Shown here: positions 45,701 to 57,589 of the stretch, piece by piece
Position numbering within the stretch: the first letter of the stretch is position 1
Layout: each line of letters begins with the position of its first letter
NCBI RefSeq assembly: GCF_009905375.1
Contig: NC_133657.1
Coordinates: 48,391,231 to 48,455,230, forward strand
Direction of reading: 5' to 3'
DNA length: 64,000 bases
Source of the DNA: Apium graveolens
Lineage: Eukaryota; Streptophyta; Magnoliopsida; Apiales; Apiaceae
The notes under the pieces: generated by a model
Seen by the model: only the letters and a program-made list of their open reading frames with translations
The model's database searches: none
What the model was told of the DNA's origin: nothing
Translations under genes and position numbers: made by a program

Positions 45701-46084
45701 TGCTGAGCTAGTTAGCTCATTTATGTGATTTTGTTTATATTTTTTTCCAGTTAAGAAGGAACCTGTTGGTAGCGCGGATCCCCAATCAAGTGCGAGAGCT
45801 AGGATTCCAGGTTGATCGGAATAAGCTAGCTAAAGGCTTTTGGAATAGTTTAAGTTTGTGAAGTTGTAATAATGTTAATTATGTAGTTATAAGTTAAATA
45901 GTTGAGATTTGAGCGTTTGTAATATAAGTGTGTATGTGTGGCTTGTGTGCATACTTTAACCTGTTGCGAACCATGATAGCTGGTAAGTAGGGTCACTGCA
46001 TATTATTATTCACTTTATTATTTTTATAAGCAGGTTAATTAAAGGGTGTGTGTATATGTGGACCCCAAACTTCTGACCCGGGTT
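42754..46084 (+). repeat. Tekay-like 3' LTR, last ~14 bases missing
   Basis: It matches the 5' LTR from TGTAATATCTGGGATATATC to TTCTGACCCGGGTT. It stops there and passes into Athila gag; the terminal GGAGGGCGTCACA is absent. About 90 bp present in the 5' LTR (around 30315-30405) are replaced near 43629-43656 by a patch copied from flanking LTR sequence. Confidence 0.85.
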
Positions 46085-49000
46085 AACGGGCTCGTAAGAG
46101 AAATCTGGATTGGGCCGAGGAGGAAGTTGTATTGGATCGAAGGGAAATTTTGACAAAGAGAAAGTAGAAGAAGAAGATAAAGTCGAGGAACCTGCTTTAA
46201 TAGAGATGGGTGATCAAGCAGAAATTCTTAAGGCTTTGATGGACTATTCTCAACCTCAGATCAATGATATTCAGTCAAGCATCATCAGACCAGCCATCTC
46301 AGCTAACACCTTTGAGATCAAGTTGAGCACGATTCAGATGATACAGAACTCAGTTCAGTTTGGGGGTTCTCCTACAAAAGACCCCAACATGCACATCAGG
46401 GATTTCATCGAGATCTGCGACACTTTCAAGTTCCACAATGTGACTCAAGATGTTATCAAGCTGCGACTCTTCCCATTCTCTCTGAGGGATAAAGCGAAGT
46501 ACTGGTTACATTCTCTACCACCGGGGTCTATCACCAAATGGGAGGATCTTGCGCAAAAGTGTCTCACTAAAGTATTTCCTATGGCGAAGACTGCTGCAAT
46601 CAGGAATGCTCTTACTCAGTTTGCGCAACAAACTGTAGAATCTCTATGTGAGGCTTGGGATCGATATAAGGAGATGCTAAGGAAGTTCCCACATCATGGC
46701 ATACCTGATTGAATGATTATAAACTATTTCTATAATGGTTTAGGCGCACAATCTAGACCTATGCTCGATGCAGCATCTGGTGGAGCCTTATGGGCCAAAA
46801 GCTATAATGAAGCTTATGAGTTGATTTATCTAATGGAAACTAATGAATACCAGAATCCGACATAAAGAATGTTGCAAGGCAAAGTAGAAGGAATTCTGGA
46901 AGTGGATATAGCTACTGCTATAACTGCTCAACTTCAAGCTTTGACGATGAAAGTGGACTCTTTGGCTAATTATGGAGTTAATCAAATCACTAGTGTTTGT
47001 GAGCTTTGTGTGGGGGCACATAAAACTGAGCAGTGTGCTATTTCTAGCAAATCAACTCAATTTGTGAGCAACTTTCAGAGATCACATCAACAAGCTCCAG
47101 CCACTTATCATCCCAATAACCGAAATCATCCTAACTTTAGCTGGAGCAATAATTAGAATGCGGTGCAACAATCTTATCAGCCATACACATCAAAACAGTA
47201 TAACCCTCTAGGTTTTTAACAACCGCAATATGCCCCTAGGCAACAACTTCAACTTAAGCAAGTACCGCAAGCTAATGAAAAATCTGAATTGGAGGAGTTG
47301 AGGCTCATGTGCAAGAGCCAAGTTATTTCTATCAAGACCTTGGAGAATCAGATTGGGAAAATTGCTAATGAATTACTGAATCGTCAACCTGGCACGCTTC
47401 CGAGTGATACTGAAGTGCCAGGCAAGAAGGAAGCCAAGGAGCATGTTAAGGCAATTATATTGAGGTTTGGTAAGGTTGCAAATCCTGAAAAAGCTAAGAC
47501 TCCAGAATCTGAAGTTGAGGCTGAAGAAGAAGAATTGTAAAAGGAAGCAGAAGTGGAACCAAGGAAGACTACTTTTAAGCACACTCCTCATGAGGGTAAT
47601 ACAGGGGAGAAACAGATCTATTCTCCACCTCCTTTTCCTAAGAGGCTGCAGAAAAAAAAGCTGGATAAGCAGTTTGTGAAGTTTCTGGAGGTGTTCAAGA
47701 AATGTCACATCAATATACCTTTCATTGAAGCTCTTAGGTTGGAAGAGCTGAAAAGTTCTCCAATGCACCTCAAGCCATCTATTGAGGAAGCTCCTACTCT
47801 TGAGCTTAAGCCGTTACCTGATCATTTGAGGTATGCGTTCTTAGGTGATGCATCTACTTTGCCTGTTATTATTGCATCTGACCTTTCAGGTAGCGACGAG
47901 GAGAAGCTTTTGGGAATTCTTAGAGAATTCAAATCGGCAATTGGTTGGACTATAGTAGATATCAAGGGAATCAACCCTTCTTATTGCATGCACAAAATTC
48001 TGCTAGAGGAAGGAAGCAAGCCTACTGTTGAGCAAAAGAGAAGGGTAAATCTGATCATGAAAGAGGTTGTGAAGAAGGAAATCTTCAAGTGGCTAGATGC
48101 AGGGATAATCTATCCTATTTCTGACAGTTCATGGCTGAGCCCAGTTTAGTGTGTGCCAAAGAAATGTGGTATCACTGTGGTAGCAAATGAGAAGAATAAG
48201 CTTATTCCTACACGAACAGTCACGGGGTGGAGAGTTTGCACGGATTATAGGGAGCTGGACAAGGCTACAAGAAATGATCATTTTCCTCTTCCTTTCATTG
48301 ATCAGATGCTTGATAGATTGGCTGGGCATGATTACTACTGTCTTCTGGATGGCTATTCAGGATATAATCAGATTTGTATCGGTCCAGAAGATCAAGAGAA
48401 GACTACATTCTCATGTCCTTTTGGTATTTTTACATTTTGAAGTGTGTCTTTTGGGCTATGTGGAGCACCAGCCACGTTTCAGAGATGTATGATGGCTATC
48501 TTCTCTGATATGATTGGAAATAATGTAGAAGTGTTCATGGATGATTTCTCAATCTTTGGAACTTTTTATGATAAATGCTTGCACAATCTTGGGTTAGTGC
48601 TGAAAAGGTGCATTGAGACCAATTTGGTTCTCAATTCGGAGAAATATCATTTTATGGTACGCCAAGGCATTATTTTTGGTCACAAAGTTTCTTATAAGGG
48701 TCTTGAGGTGGACAAAGCCAAGGTGGGGGTTATTTAAAATCTTCCTCCACCAATTTTTGTTAAGGGAATTCGCAGTTTTCTTGCTCATGCGGATTTCTAT
48801 AGGTGTTTCATCAAGGACTTCTCTAAGATTTCGAAGCCTTTGTGCAATTTGCTAGAGAAAGATGTTCCTTTCAAGTTTGATGATGAGTGCCTCGCTGCTT
48901 TTGAGACACTGAAGAAGAGTTTAATTACGGCACATGTCATAACTGCACCTGATTAGTCTGAACCGTTTGAAATGATGTGTGATGCAAGTGACTATGTAGT

Positions 49001-50699
49001 TGAAGCAGTTCTTGGGGAACGAAAGAACAACATATTTTATATAGTCTGCTATGCTAGTAAGACTCTTAATGGTGCTCAACTGAACTACACCACTACTGAG
49101 AAAGAACTTCTGGCTATTGTCCATGGTTTTGAGAAATTTCAATCTTATCTACTTGGACGAAGGTAACAGTTTTCACTGATCACGCTGCCATCTGATATCT
49201 CGTCTCGAGGAAGGACTCGAAGCCTAGATTGATTCGATGGGTTCTTTTACTTCAGAAGTTTGAATTAGAGATCAAGGACAGAAAAGGGATTGAAAATCAA
49301 GTCGTTGATCATCTCTCGCGTTTAGATGATCCAATTGCTACTTCACAAGATAAGTCTTTGATTAACGAATCTTTTCCCGATGAGCAATTATTTGGAGGCA
49401 AGCAGAAGAACTGTGGTTCGCCGACATTGTGAACTACCTTATGAGTAATGTTATGCCTTCAGAGTTAACTTCCGCTCAAAGGCAAAAGTTTCTGCATGAA
49501 GTGAAGTGGTATATGTGGGATGAGCCGTTTCTTTTTTGACAAGGAGCTGACCAAATCATCAGGAGATGTATTCCTTACAGCGAAACCGGGGGGGGGTCTT
49601 GCGAGATTGCCACTCAACGGCTTATGGAGGACACTGTGGTGGAGAAAAGACAACATCTCGTATTCTTCAAGCAGGTTTCTTTTGGCCGACTTTGTTTAAA
49701 GATGCTCATCAGTTCCTTTTGAAATGTGATCGATGTCAACGTGTGGGTAATATGTCCAAGAGGGATGAAATGCCTCTTAATGTGCTTCTCGAGGTTGAAG
49801 TCTTCGATGTTTGGGGGATTGACTTCATGAGGCCATTTGTCTCATCTTGTAATAATCAGTATATCTTGTTGGCGGTTGATTATATGTTGAAATGTATTAA
49901 AGTTAAGGCGTTGCAAACGAACGATGTGAAGGTAGTGCTTAATTTTCTTCACAAGCAGATATTCACAAGATTTGGAACTCCAAGAGTCATAATCAGTGAT
50001 GAGGGGTCATATTTTTGCAATCACAAGTTCACTACTGTGATGCAAAGGTAAAATGTGAATCATCACATTGCTATGGCTTATCATCCTTAGACGAATGGTC
50101 AAGCTAAGGTATCTAATAGAGAGATCAAGCGCATTTTAGAGAAAGTTGTGTGTCCATCGAGAAAAGATTGGTCTTTGAAACTTGATGAAGTTGTTTGGGC
50201 GTATCGAACAGCGTACAAGACTCCGCTAGGGATGTCACCGTATCAGTTGGTTTATGGTAAGGCGTGTCATTTACCGGTAGAGCTAAAGCATAAAGCATAT
50301 TGGGCTTTGAAGAAGTTGAATCTTGATTTGGATGCAACTGGAAAGAAGAGGATGCTTCAATTAAATGAACTCGACGAGTTTCGACTTCAGGCATATAAAA
50401 ACAACAAAATGTATAAGGAGAAAGTCAAGAGGTGGCACGATAGGGGTCTAGTGCTCAAATCATTTGTGCCGGGATAACAAGTTCTTTTTTTTAACTCTCG
50501 TCTTCGTCTTTTTCCTGGAAAGTTGAAGTCAAGGTGGTCAGGGCCGTTTGTTGTCAAAACTGTGTTTTGGCATGGAGTGGTAGAGATTTTTGAGAATGAT
50601 CCGGGCCAAGTATTCAAGTTAAATGGTCAGCGGTTGAAGCATTACTATGGTGACACGGCAAACCGCGAGGTGGTTAGTGATGTTTTGTTGTCCATTTGA
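46085..50699 (+). pseudogene. gag-pol: Athila-like gag-pol, degraded, protease region deleted
   Basis: Gag begins within the broken leader. Its first codons (ARKRNLDWAEEE) are one frame off the following ORF at 46110-46712, which carries the retrotrans-gag block (IRDFIEICDTFKFHNV, KAKYWLHSLPPGSI). At about 47732 the sequence jumps from ...FIEAL to RLEELKSSP: the protease part present in the copy at 63107-64000 is missing. RT follows (CTDYRELDKATRND, LDGYSGYNQI, VFMDDFSIFG), then RNase H, integrase (HHCC zinc finger, FDVWGIDFM, ISDEGS, then the Glu in KVSNREIK) and a C-terminal end at 50699. In-frame stops include 46710, 46863, 47154, 47217, 47538, 48147, 48438, 48954, 50088 and 50475. There are frameshifts near 46160 and 49165-49435. 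It is non-functional. Confidence 0.9.
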
Positions 50700-51275
50700 T
50701 CCCGCATTTCTACGTCAAGCTAACGACGTAAAGCAAGCGCTTCTTGGGAGGCAACCCAAGTTTGTTGTACATTAGTAGATAGAGGAAGAAGAAAGAAAGG
50801 AGAAAAGCACAAAAAAAAAAAAAAAAAAAATTTTTGGGGCCAACTACAGTAACACGGCGCGCCCGCACTGAAGAAGCGGGGCGGCCGCTGCCTAGCACGC
50901 CCGCGCTGCCTAGCAGGGCGGCCGCACTGAAAAGACAGAAGCACGGCGCGGCCGCGCTGAGGTAGCGCGCTGTCGCGCTACCCCCTGGTTCCGAAAAAAT
51001 AATAAAGCTGGGAACACAGAGAAAATCGGGGACTTCTTCTAAAAATCAATTTCTACCCGAATTTTACTCTTCCACATCCCAAATTTCCCTCTCCAAATCA
51101 AAACCATTATTCCCACTATTCTCATAATCAATTCCCACTTCTATTCCATATCTAATTCTCTCCTCACCTCCTATATATACATACACTTATACACAAACTT
51201 CTCCATCACTTCTCAAATTCTCAAACACAATTCTCTCTCAAACACTTATCTCTTATTCTCTCTTATTCAATCCCA
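50700..51275 (+). promoter_or_regulatory. Spacer with GC-rich array, TATA box and CT-rich leader before the Athila ORF3
   Basis: It starts with the TTGGGAGGCAACCCAA hairpin (50746-50761) common after Athila pol. A poly-A run at about 50810-50830 is next. Then comes the GC-rich array (50853-50982) with the same words as the LTR patch at 28063-28158, a TATA box (CTATATATACATA, 51171-51183) identical to that of the LTR, and a CT-rich leader (TTCTCTCTCAA, TCTTATTCTCTCTTATTC) up to the ATG at 51276. The arrangement is that of a complete promoter. Its activity is inference. Confidence 0.6.
50853..50982. repeat. GC-rich motif array in the Athila pol-ORF3 spacer
   Basis: GCGCGCCCGCACTG (50857-50870), GCACGCCCGCGCTG (about 50895), GCGGCCGCACTG and GCGCGGCCGCGCTG (about 50946) are repeated, separated by short A/G-rich linkers. 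I count about 21 CpGs in 130 bases. The shared words with the LTR patch show common origin or common selection. Confidence 0.82.
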
Positions 51276-51560
51276 ATGGCACCCAAGAGATAGCAAACTC
51301 AAGTAAGCAGCAACACCACTGATTCTTCGAGTACAGGTGACATGATGCCAAGGTTTCCAACTCCTGAGGCTGAAGCGGAGTATACAAGGCTTCTCTCGAA
51401 GCTTATAGCCAAGGAGTGTGGTTTTCTGCCATCGGGGAAGGATGGTAGGTTGTTGAAGATGATCTTGGAGATGGGATGGGTTACTTTTTGTGAGGCACCC
51501 GCTGCTGTTCCCATGAGTGTGGTTCGTGAGCTTTATGCTAATGCAAAGGCGGAGAAGAAT
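51276..51560 (+). pseudogene. Athila-like third ORF, 5' part
   Basis: The ATG at 51276 opens a frame (MAPKR, then TAG at 51291, then open to 51560). It is cut by the SIRE-III LTR. The visible residues contain a Gly-X-X-Pro-Ser-Gly-Lys-Asp-Gly stretch, MGWVTFCE and ELYANAKAE. This fits the 'putative plant transposon protein' domain (Trp, then ...Phe/Leu-Tyr-Ala-Asn) often found after pol in Athila elements; I recall that family and did not search it. The early TAG stands where a CAG Gln would fit the Gln-rich context. The function is unknown. Confidence 0.6.
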
Positions 51561-51772
51561 TGTTAGGTCACACACACTGCAGAAGGGGGTTGAATATAGT
51601 GTTTAGCACAATCAAATCGAATATAAGAAAATAGATTTTATTCAACACAATAAACTCTGTTACAATATGGAACTGTCCTCTCTCAGTGATGAAAAAATTA
51701 TCACGAGAGTTGCTAGAGTTACAAAGAATAATAACTTCGATAATCGTAACACTTATAGTGTAAACTCTATGC

Positions 51773-51793
51773 CTGTGTTTATATACTACACAG
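51773..51793 (-). promoter_or_regulatory. TATA box inside a 6-bp inverted repeat, SIRE-III LTR
   Basis: The arms CTGTGT and ACACAG enclose the 9-nt loop TTATATACT (AGTATATAA in the element's sense). Compared with SIRE-II, two positions of each arm have changed and pairing is kept. Confidence 0.7.
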
Positions 51794-52009
51794 TTACAAG
51801 ATAATCTTCTAATTGATATGGAATATAATTCTGCTTCCTAAAATATATCAACTAGTTATCTTTTCTTCCAAGTATTCTATTCTTCATAGAATTCCTTCTT
51901 CATGCACAATTCTTTCTATCTTAGTCTCGATCTTCTTTCCTTTCAATTAGCCGCCTGCCTTATCTGAACGTCATCTTAAGTCCTAATATTATCTCCTGAT
52001 AAATATCTT

Positions 52010-52095
52010 CTGAACCTTAAGTTCTGATAACTTAAGTTCTGATACCTTAAGTTCTTTCTTCAGTATAAGTGCTGATTTCCAGTTAAGTACTGATT
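52010..52095. repeat. SIRE-III LTR motif array
   Basis: TTAAGTTCTGAT occurs at 52017-52028 and 52032-52043, TAAGTGCTGAT at 52066-52076 and TTAAGTACTGAT at 52083-52094, with a weaker copy near 51995. In the element's sense the word is ATCAGNACTTAA. Confidence 0.82.
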
Positions 52096-52167
52096 TATCC
52101 TGTTAGATAAGATCTTAAAACTAAACACAAATCATATTACACATTACATTATCAAATATATCTAACA

Positions 52168-52552
52168 ATCTCCCCCAACTTGTAAATTAGCATAATATAC
52201 AAGTTCAACAGATATTTGATGATGTCAAAAACATTAAGTACAAATGCATGAGAATTTGACTAGATAACTACAACTTACAGTCCTTTCAGCTTTACCATCT
52301 TTAACTTTTGATAACAGCTTCAGTTTGTATAAACTTCAGAATTTAAGTAGTTGTAGATCTTTGACTTGGCTTCAACTTTCAATTTCTTCTGATCTCTTTG
52401 ATATCAGGAGTTGTCCTGAGATAGTTCTTCAACAAACATCTCTCTGCATATTCAAGTTCATTGATCATCCTCCTTTTAGCATTTATCAATTCAGTTGTAT
52501 CTTCTCCAGTTTAAAAAAATAGCTGCTCTGAGATCATTTATCTTAGCTTTTC
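52168..52552 (-). other. SIRE-III 3' untranslated region and polypurine tract
   Basis: AAGTTGGGGGAGAT (minus, 52168-52181) primes plus-strand synthesis next to the LTR. The rest, to the ORF3 stop at 52553, has no coding sequence. Confidence 0.85.
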
Positions 52553-55500
52553 CTATCCCTGATCTAGTCTAATCAGATATGCCTTGTCAGACTCTAGATT
52601 GAATTCCACAGCCTTATAACCCAGAAAAGTAGTTATAATCCTAGCAGAGTTAGGCTTCATATCGACAATATCACCTTTATAATCTCTATACTTGGGATAG
52701 TATGTGCTGTCAGACTTTACAGAATAAAGCTTCTTCTGTCTTTGAATTTGAGACTTTAAATATCCTGCATCACTATCTGTTAATCTATCTTTCACTTGAA
52801 GTAGGAATAGAACATGTTCCAGTTCCTCTAAATACTTCAGTGGTATAGCATTTTTCTTAATCTGGTATACCCTTCCATCTGTCATAAAATATAACAAGAT
52901 ATGTTCTTTCAAGAAGGTATGGTAAACCATTTGTATAGATTCAAGTCGATTCAATCTTTCAAGAGTTGCTCCAACACCTGGTTCACTTAAGGAAGCTGGA
53001 TCATTGGTAGTGTTATGTACTCTTCTTTCATCAGAACTACCCAACCCAGATTTATCTCTTGCTTCCTTTCCTATAACAACTCTTGCTTCAAAACCACTTG
53101 TTGCAGTCTTCAAAGGTTGAGTCTTTTTAGCTTTGGTGAATCCTGGTAGGAGTATCTTTGAAGGTTTAACATGAGCAATGTTAGAGGTTTCCTTTTCCTT
53201 ATCTTCTAATATCAAGCCAACTTGAGCTATATCAGAGGTTGCTTGCTTCTCTGTCATATCAGAACTTACTATATCTTGACTCTGAACAACATGAGCCATG
53301 TCAGAGGTTGCTTGAAAAATCTTCTTATGCATCAGAGTAAGATTAGCATCTGCTTTATCATCAATTATTTCTTCATCCATGACTGGCATATAAACCTTTA
53401 CAGGTTCATCAACTTTTTCTTTGCCCTTGAACCTTGGATCAATTTCCATTTGTGATTTGGCCTTGGTTGCCTCAGAACTTGTTATTTCCTTTATCACAAT
53501 ACCCTTAGGCTTTGGAAATTTCTTTTGAACAGTAGAAGCTTTAGATTTTGTCTTGACACCTTCTACTTTGAGTCTAGCTTCTTCTTCCTTTAGACTCTCA
53601 AAGTCCATTCCTGGATTTTCTTTAATAAATAATTGCTTTGAAATTTCTTCATCAAGTTCTAGATATTCACTAGAACTTATCCTTTTACCAGTATCAGAAC
53701 TTATTCTTCTCCCAGTATCAGAACTTGTTCCTTGACTTGTAATTCTAGCTTTACTTGACGAAAATCCTTTGCCTTGACCTTGACCTCTACCCTTATCAGA
53801 GTTTTCCTGGTCATCATTTCCATTATCCTTTCCTTTCAGTGTCTGAATAGATTTGCATTTGGACTTAATCACTTTCTCCCCCTTTTTGGCATCAGCAGGT
53901 AATAGAAGAGAGACAAGCAATTCCACTGAGGTTTGGGTCTCATTGAGTTGACTTTGGTGAGAAGCTTGATTCTTCAGAATTTCTTCAATTTGAGCTTGTT
54001 GCTTCTCCTGAGTTTTCTCAATGTAGGCAATTCTGTCAAATGCTGGCTTGAAAAATCTGTTCTTTTCAAGTTTCACATTCATATCTTGCTGGATCAAGTT
54101 TTCTTGAATTTTATTCACCTTGTCATGGGTTATCGAGTGTTGACCTTGAAGGTGCCTTGTACTCAATGCAGTAACTCTCAGTTGTGCCTTGAAATCATCA
54201 TTTATCAGCATTTCATCAGCTTTTACAAGATGCTCAGTAAGAATCTTTTCAGAAGGAACAAAACTAACTGAGTTCCATTCTTTAGTCCACTCCTTTCCTC
54301 TAGGAGTTTCACTCTAAGGTACCGGTGCTTCCCCTGTAACAAACTTCTTGACTAAATCAGCTTTATGAACAGTTTGTTGAGGTGCATGTCCAGATGGACC
54401 AGCTGCATCAGCATTTAAATTAGCAGCAGCTTCACCAGTAGTTTCTTCATTAGCAGCATCAGAACTTGTAGATCCTGCAGTATCAGCATCTTCTGATAAA
54501 ATAGCAGTATGTGAGGCTATAGAGGCTTCAACATTTTCCTCTAAATTCTAATCTGCAGCCAGGTTCTGATCAACATTCAAAAGTGATGTTGTTGGTGGAG
54601 TGAGTTGAATTAGTGGAGCTTCCAAGTACAAAACCTCAGGCACAATCAAGTTATGAATATCAATTTCAGCACTTGTACCTGGTTCTTCAGTATGTACTGG
54701 ATCAACCATAGGTGACATAGGAGGTGTAGGTGTTCTAGCTTGAGCAGTTTCATGTTGTGCAGAAGGAAGTATTTCAATAACAACTGGTTCTATTGAGATT
54801 AGAGATTCCTAATCCCCTACATTAGCTGCTTCCACTACATCTTCTGAATCGGACTCAACTATGTCCCTATGAGCTCTCTGTTTCTTTAATTTCCTCAAAG
54901 ATGGAGACACTGTAGGAGCTTTATCATCAGAATTTAATTTTCTAAGCCTTTTGAGGGGCTTAGAACTCCCAGTTACAGTATCTTTCTGAGAAGAAACCTT
55001 CTCAGCTTCTACAATAACAGGTTCTGACATTCGAACCTGTTCCTCAGCATCTGATTCATCTCGCTGAATAATTCTCCTTCTCTTCTGTTGAGTCTGAGGT
55101 ACTTTCTTAGTCCTCTTGGGTTTGGAAGACGAAGGCTTCACTGTAGGATTAGAAGGTTGAGGTTGAGAACTTTGAGGTGTTTGTGTAGAGGTGTTAGGTG
55201 CTGATGGATGAGGTTCTGATGGTTGGACATCAGGATATACTTCAGTATATTTAACCAGATCATAGGTTATTAAGGCTTGTTTGACAGATAAAGGAACTAG
55301 GAGGGGTCTTAACACAACCTTCCTATTATCAGTAGACAATAAGTCATTAAAAGTTCTTTTAGTTAGTCTAAATGGTGAAATTAATTCACTAGCAGATTGG
55401 GGCTTATCATCACAACAAAAACTATAGATAAGCTGACAGAATCTAGCAAAATAAACAGTATTTCTATCTTCTGTCATTCTATCCCCAATAAAACCTAAGA

Positions 55501-57589
55501 CAGCACTTGCATAATCAAAATCAGTTTGATTAATGAGAGCATACCCGATTTGTTGGCTGAATATGGGGATTGCATCAAAATTAGAGCATTTGTTTGCAAA
55601 AGCCTTGGTTATGCAGTCAAAGAAGAAACTCCATTCCCTCCTTATGAAAGATCTCTTCAACTGACCCAGCTTTTCCAATGTCCTCTCATACCCCAGACTA
55701 GCCATCATGTTTTGAAGAACTGGCTCTTCAACAGTAGAATAAACACAGTTCTCAGGTAGCTGCAGTGCTTGTCGGACCGTAGCCAATGTCACAACATGCT
55801 CATCCTCCCCTGATGAAAAAATAATACCTGGGGACCCTTGAGCACCACCATCATTATATACTCCGCTTGTAACACCCCCAAATCGGGGGTCGGGGATCCG
55901 GGTTGTCACGAGTTCTATTTCCCTTAATAATACTTAATCTTAATAATCAACCAACTACAGCGTACTGTGACCCCACTATACACACACACCATAAGTTATA
56001 GTCTCAGAGATGAATATCCAAAAATAACACAAGTCATTTTATTCCACAATTATAAACCATTACACCTTAAAAGGGTTTCTGAATAAATTTACATATTCTT
56101 TTCCATTATTACAATTCATAAATATACATAAGTCTGGTACATCAAAAGTTGAAAGCCTAGCCTATTGGTAGATCCTACCTCAGCTACAACGGCATCAATG
56201 CCTACAGGAAACTGCGGAACGTTTCCTATCCGCTCACGAATTAGGAGCTTGGTCCTGTTCATCTTGTCTATCTGTTGTTATGTGATGAAAGAAGAAAGCA
56301 AGGGTGAGCAACAAGCCCACCGAAATAATATGCATAATAATTTACAAAATATGAGCATTCTCACAGTACTCATGAAAGTCTTGGTCAAAAAGAAATGAAC
56401 CAAGTTTGATCTCTTAATGCGACCAAGTCGCAAAATATTTAGTATATATTTTTATATACTTTTCAAAATCTTTGAAATCCTCTGCCATGTATAATATACA
56501 CAGAGTTCCAGTTTATAGCTGTATAAAAATATCGTTGCAAGGTGATCTCATATATCTAACCTTGTCTCAACTTTTTTCTGAAAATCTTTGTCATGCATAA
56601 GATAATCACTAACCAGATATAAGTTGAAAAGGTGAAGTTACGAGATACTCCAATATACTTATATCTTTTCCGAATACTACTTGAACTACCACCGTTCAAG
56701 GTATAATCAGTTTCAAAAGTGCATCACATAGATGAGACTACAAGATAAGATTTGAATAGATTCAATCTTTGAAATATCATTCAAAAGAAATGAAGTTATG
56801 AGATACTTCATTAAGTCCCAATATATATATACACCTATATATATCTTATGAAAAGTATAAACAGAGTTATAATATCCAATGAATTTGGAAAGAAGAAAAC
56901 CTTGGCATAAACCTGATATCTTGCTGATCAGGCAAAGATACCAATAAGTAACATTTTCTACTAGTAGATGGACGAATTCCCCACTGGTCATCACCCTGGC
57001 CGCATTAGGACCTATGCTGGACTGCCACTTAGCCACTTACGCATTGATGGACTCCCACTGTGCCACTTACACTTTCATGGACGCCCACTGAGCCCATGTT
57101 GCTTATGCCGACTCAAATAGATGGACTTACTTCCCAAACGTGGGCAAGTAATCAAAATGTTTTCTCAAAACAGCAACCTCGTTGCGGATATAAAATACAC
57201 CACAGAGCCGGATCCTTTAGGTTTTGAGCGAGTATTTAAATTCCCTTCGAAAGGAAGATCTTAAATCTAAAAATGAGTTTTGGGATCCGCTCTAACTTTT
57301 AAAATCATTTTGAAGACTCGAAAACATTTTAAAGAATGTTTAGAGTAATGCTGATTTAATAAAATAAATCAGTCCCAATATATTAGAAAATATCTGAATA
57401 TTATTATTTAAATAATATTCTCATAAGGATAATCCTTATAAAAATAATTGAAGTAGAAGTTTTAAAACTTATACTTGAAATGAATAATAAATAACCAAAG
57501 ATATACTTATACGAAAGTACGATCTTTATTTAAATAATCAAAAATAAGTTTGATTATCAAAAATTCTTTAATAAAATTAAGAATATTAT

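Larger units (their letters stand above)
29408..46084 (+). mobile_element. Tekay-like chromoviral Ty3/gypsy element, inserted in the Athila leader
   Basis: It has a 5' LTR (29408-36908, itself interrupted), a primer-binding site, a small upstream ORF, gag-pol with a chromodomain, a polypurine tract and a 3' LTR (42754-46084). The 5' flank is TAGCG. The 3' LTR lacks its last ~14 bases and the matching flank is gone, so the right edge was trimmed after insertion. The LTRs are about 3.4 kb and clearly diverged, with several indels, so the insertion is older than SIRE-I. Confidence 0.88.
27826..51560 (+). mobile_element. Athila-like Ty3/gypsy element, interrupted and 3'-truncated
   Basis: It consists of a 5' LTR (27826-29270), primer-binding site and leader (29271-29407), an inserted Tekay-like element (29408-46084), gag-pol (46085-50699), a spacer with a GC-rich motif array (50700-51275) and the start of a third ORF (51276-51560), which is cut by SIRE-III. 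The tRNA-Asp-type primer-binding site and the RT signature (LDGYSGYNQ, FMDD) place it in the Athila/Tat group. No 3' LTR is in the window. Confidence 0.88.
51561..52167 (-). repeat. SIRE-III 3' LTR
   Basis: On the minus strand it runs TGTTAGATATATTTG (52167) to GTGTGTGACCTAACA (51561), 607 bp. It contains an array of ATCAGNACTTAA words (52017-52094), a hairpin TATA (51773-51793), and the CAACCCCCTTCTGCAG stretch found near the 3' end of all SIRE-like LTRs here. Confidence 0.9.

Noticed and set aside
47373..47768. 131-codon open frame on the minus strand, repeated at 63338-63706
   Set aside because: It is antisense to Athila gag in both copies. Its Phe/Leu-rich look comes from reading Glu/Lys codons backwards.
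50853..50982. CpG island of a host gene
   Set aside because: It lies between Athila pol and its third ORF and shares words with the Athila LTR, so it belongs to the element.
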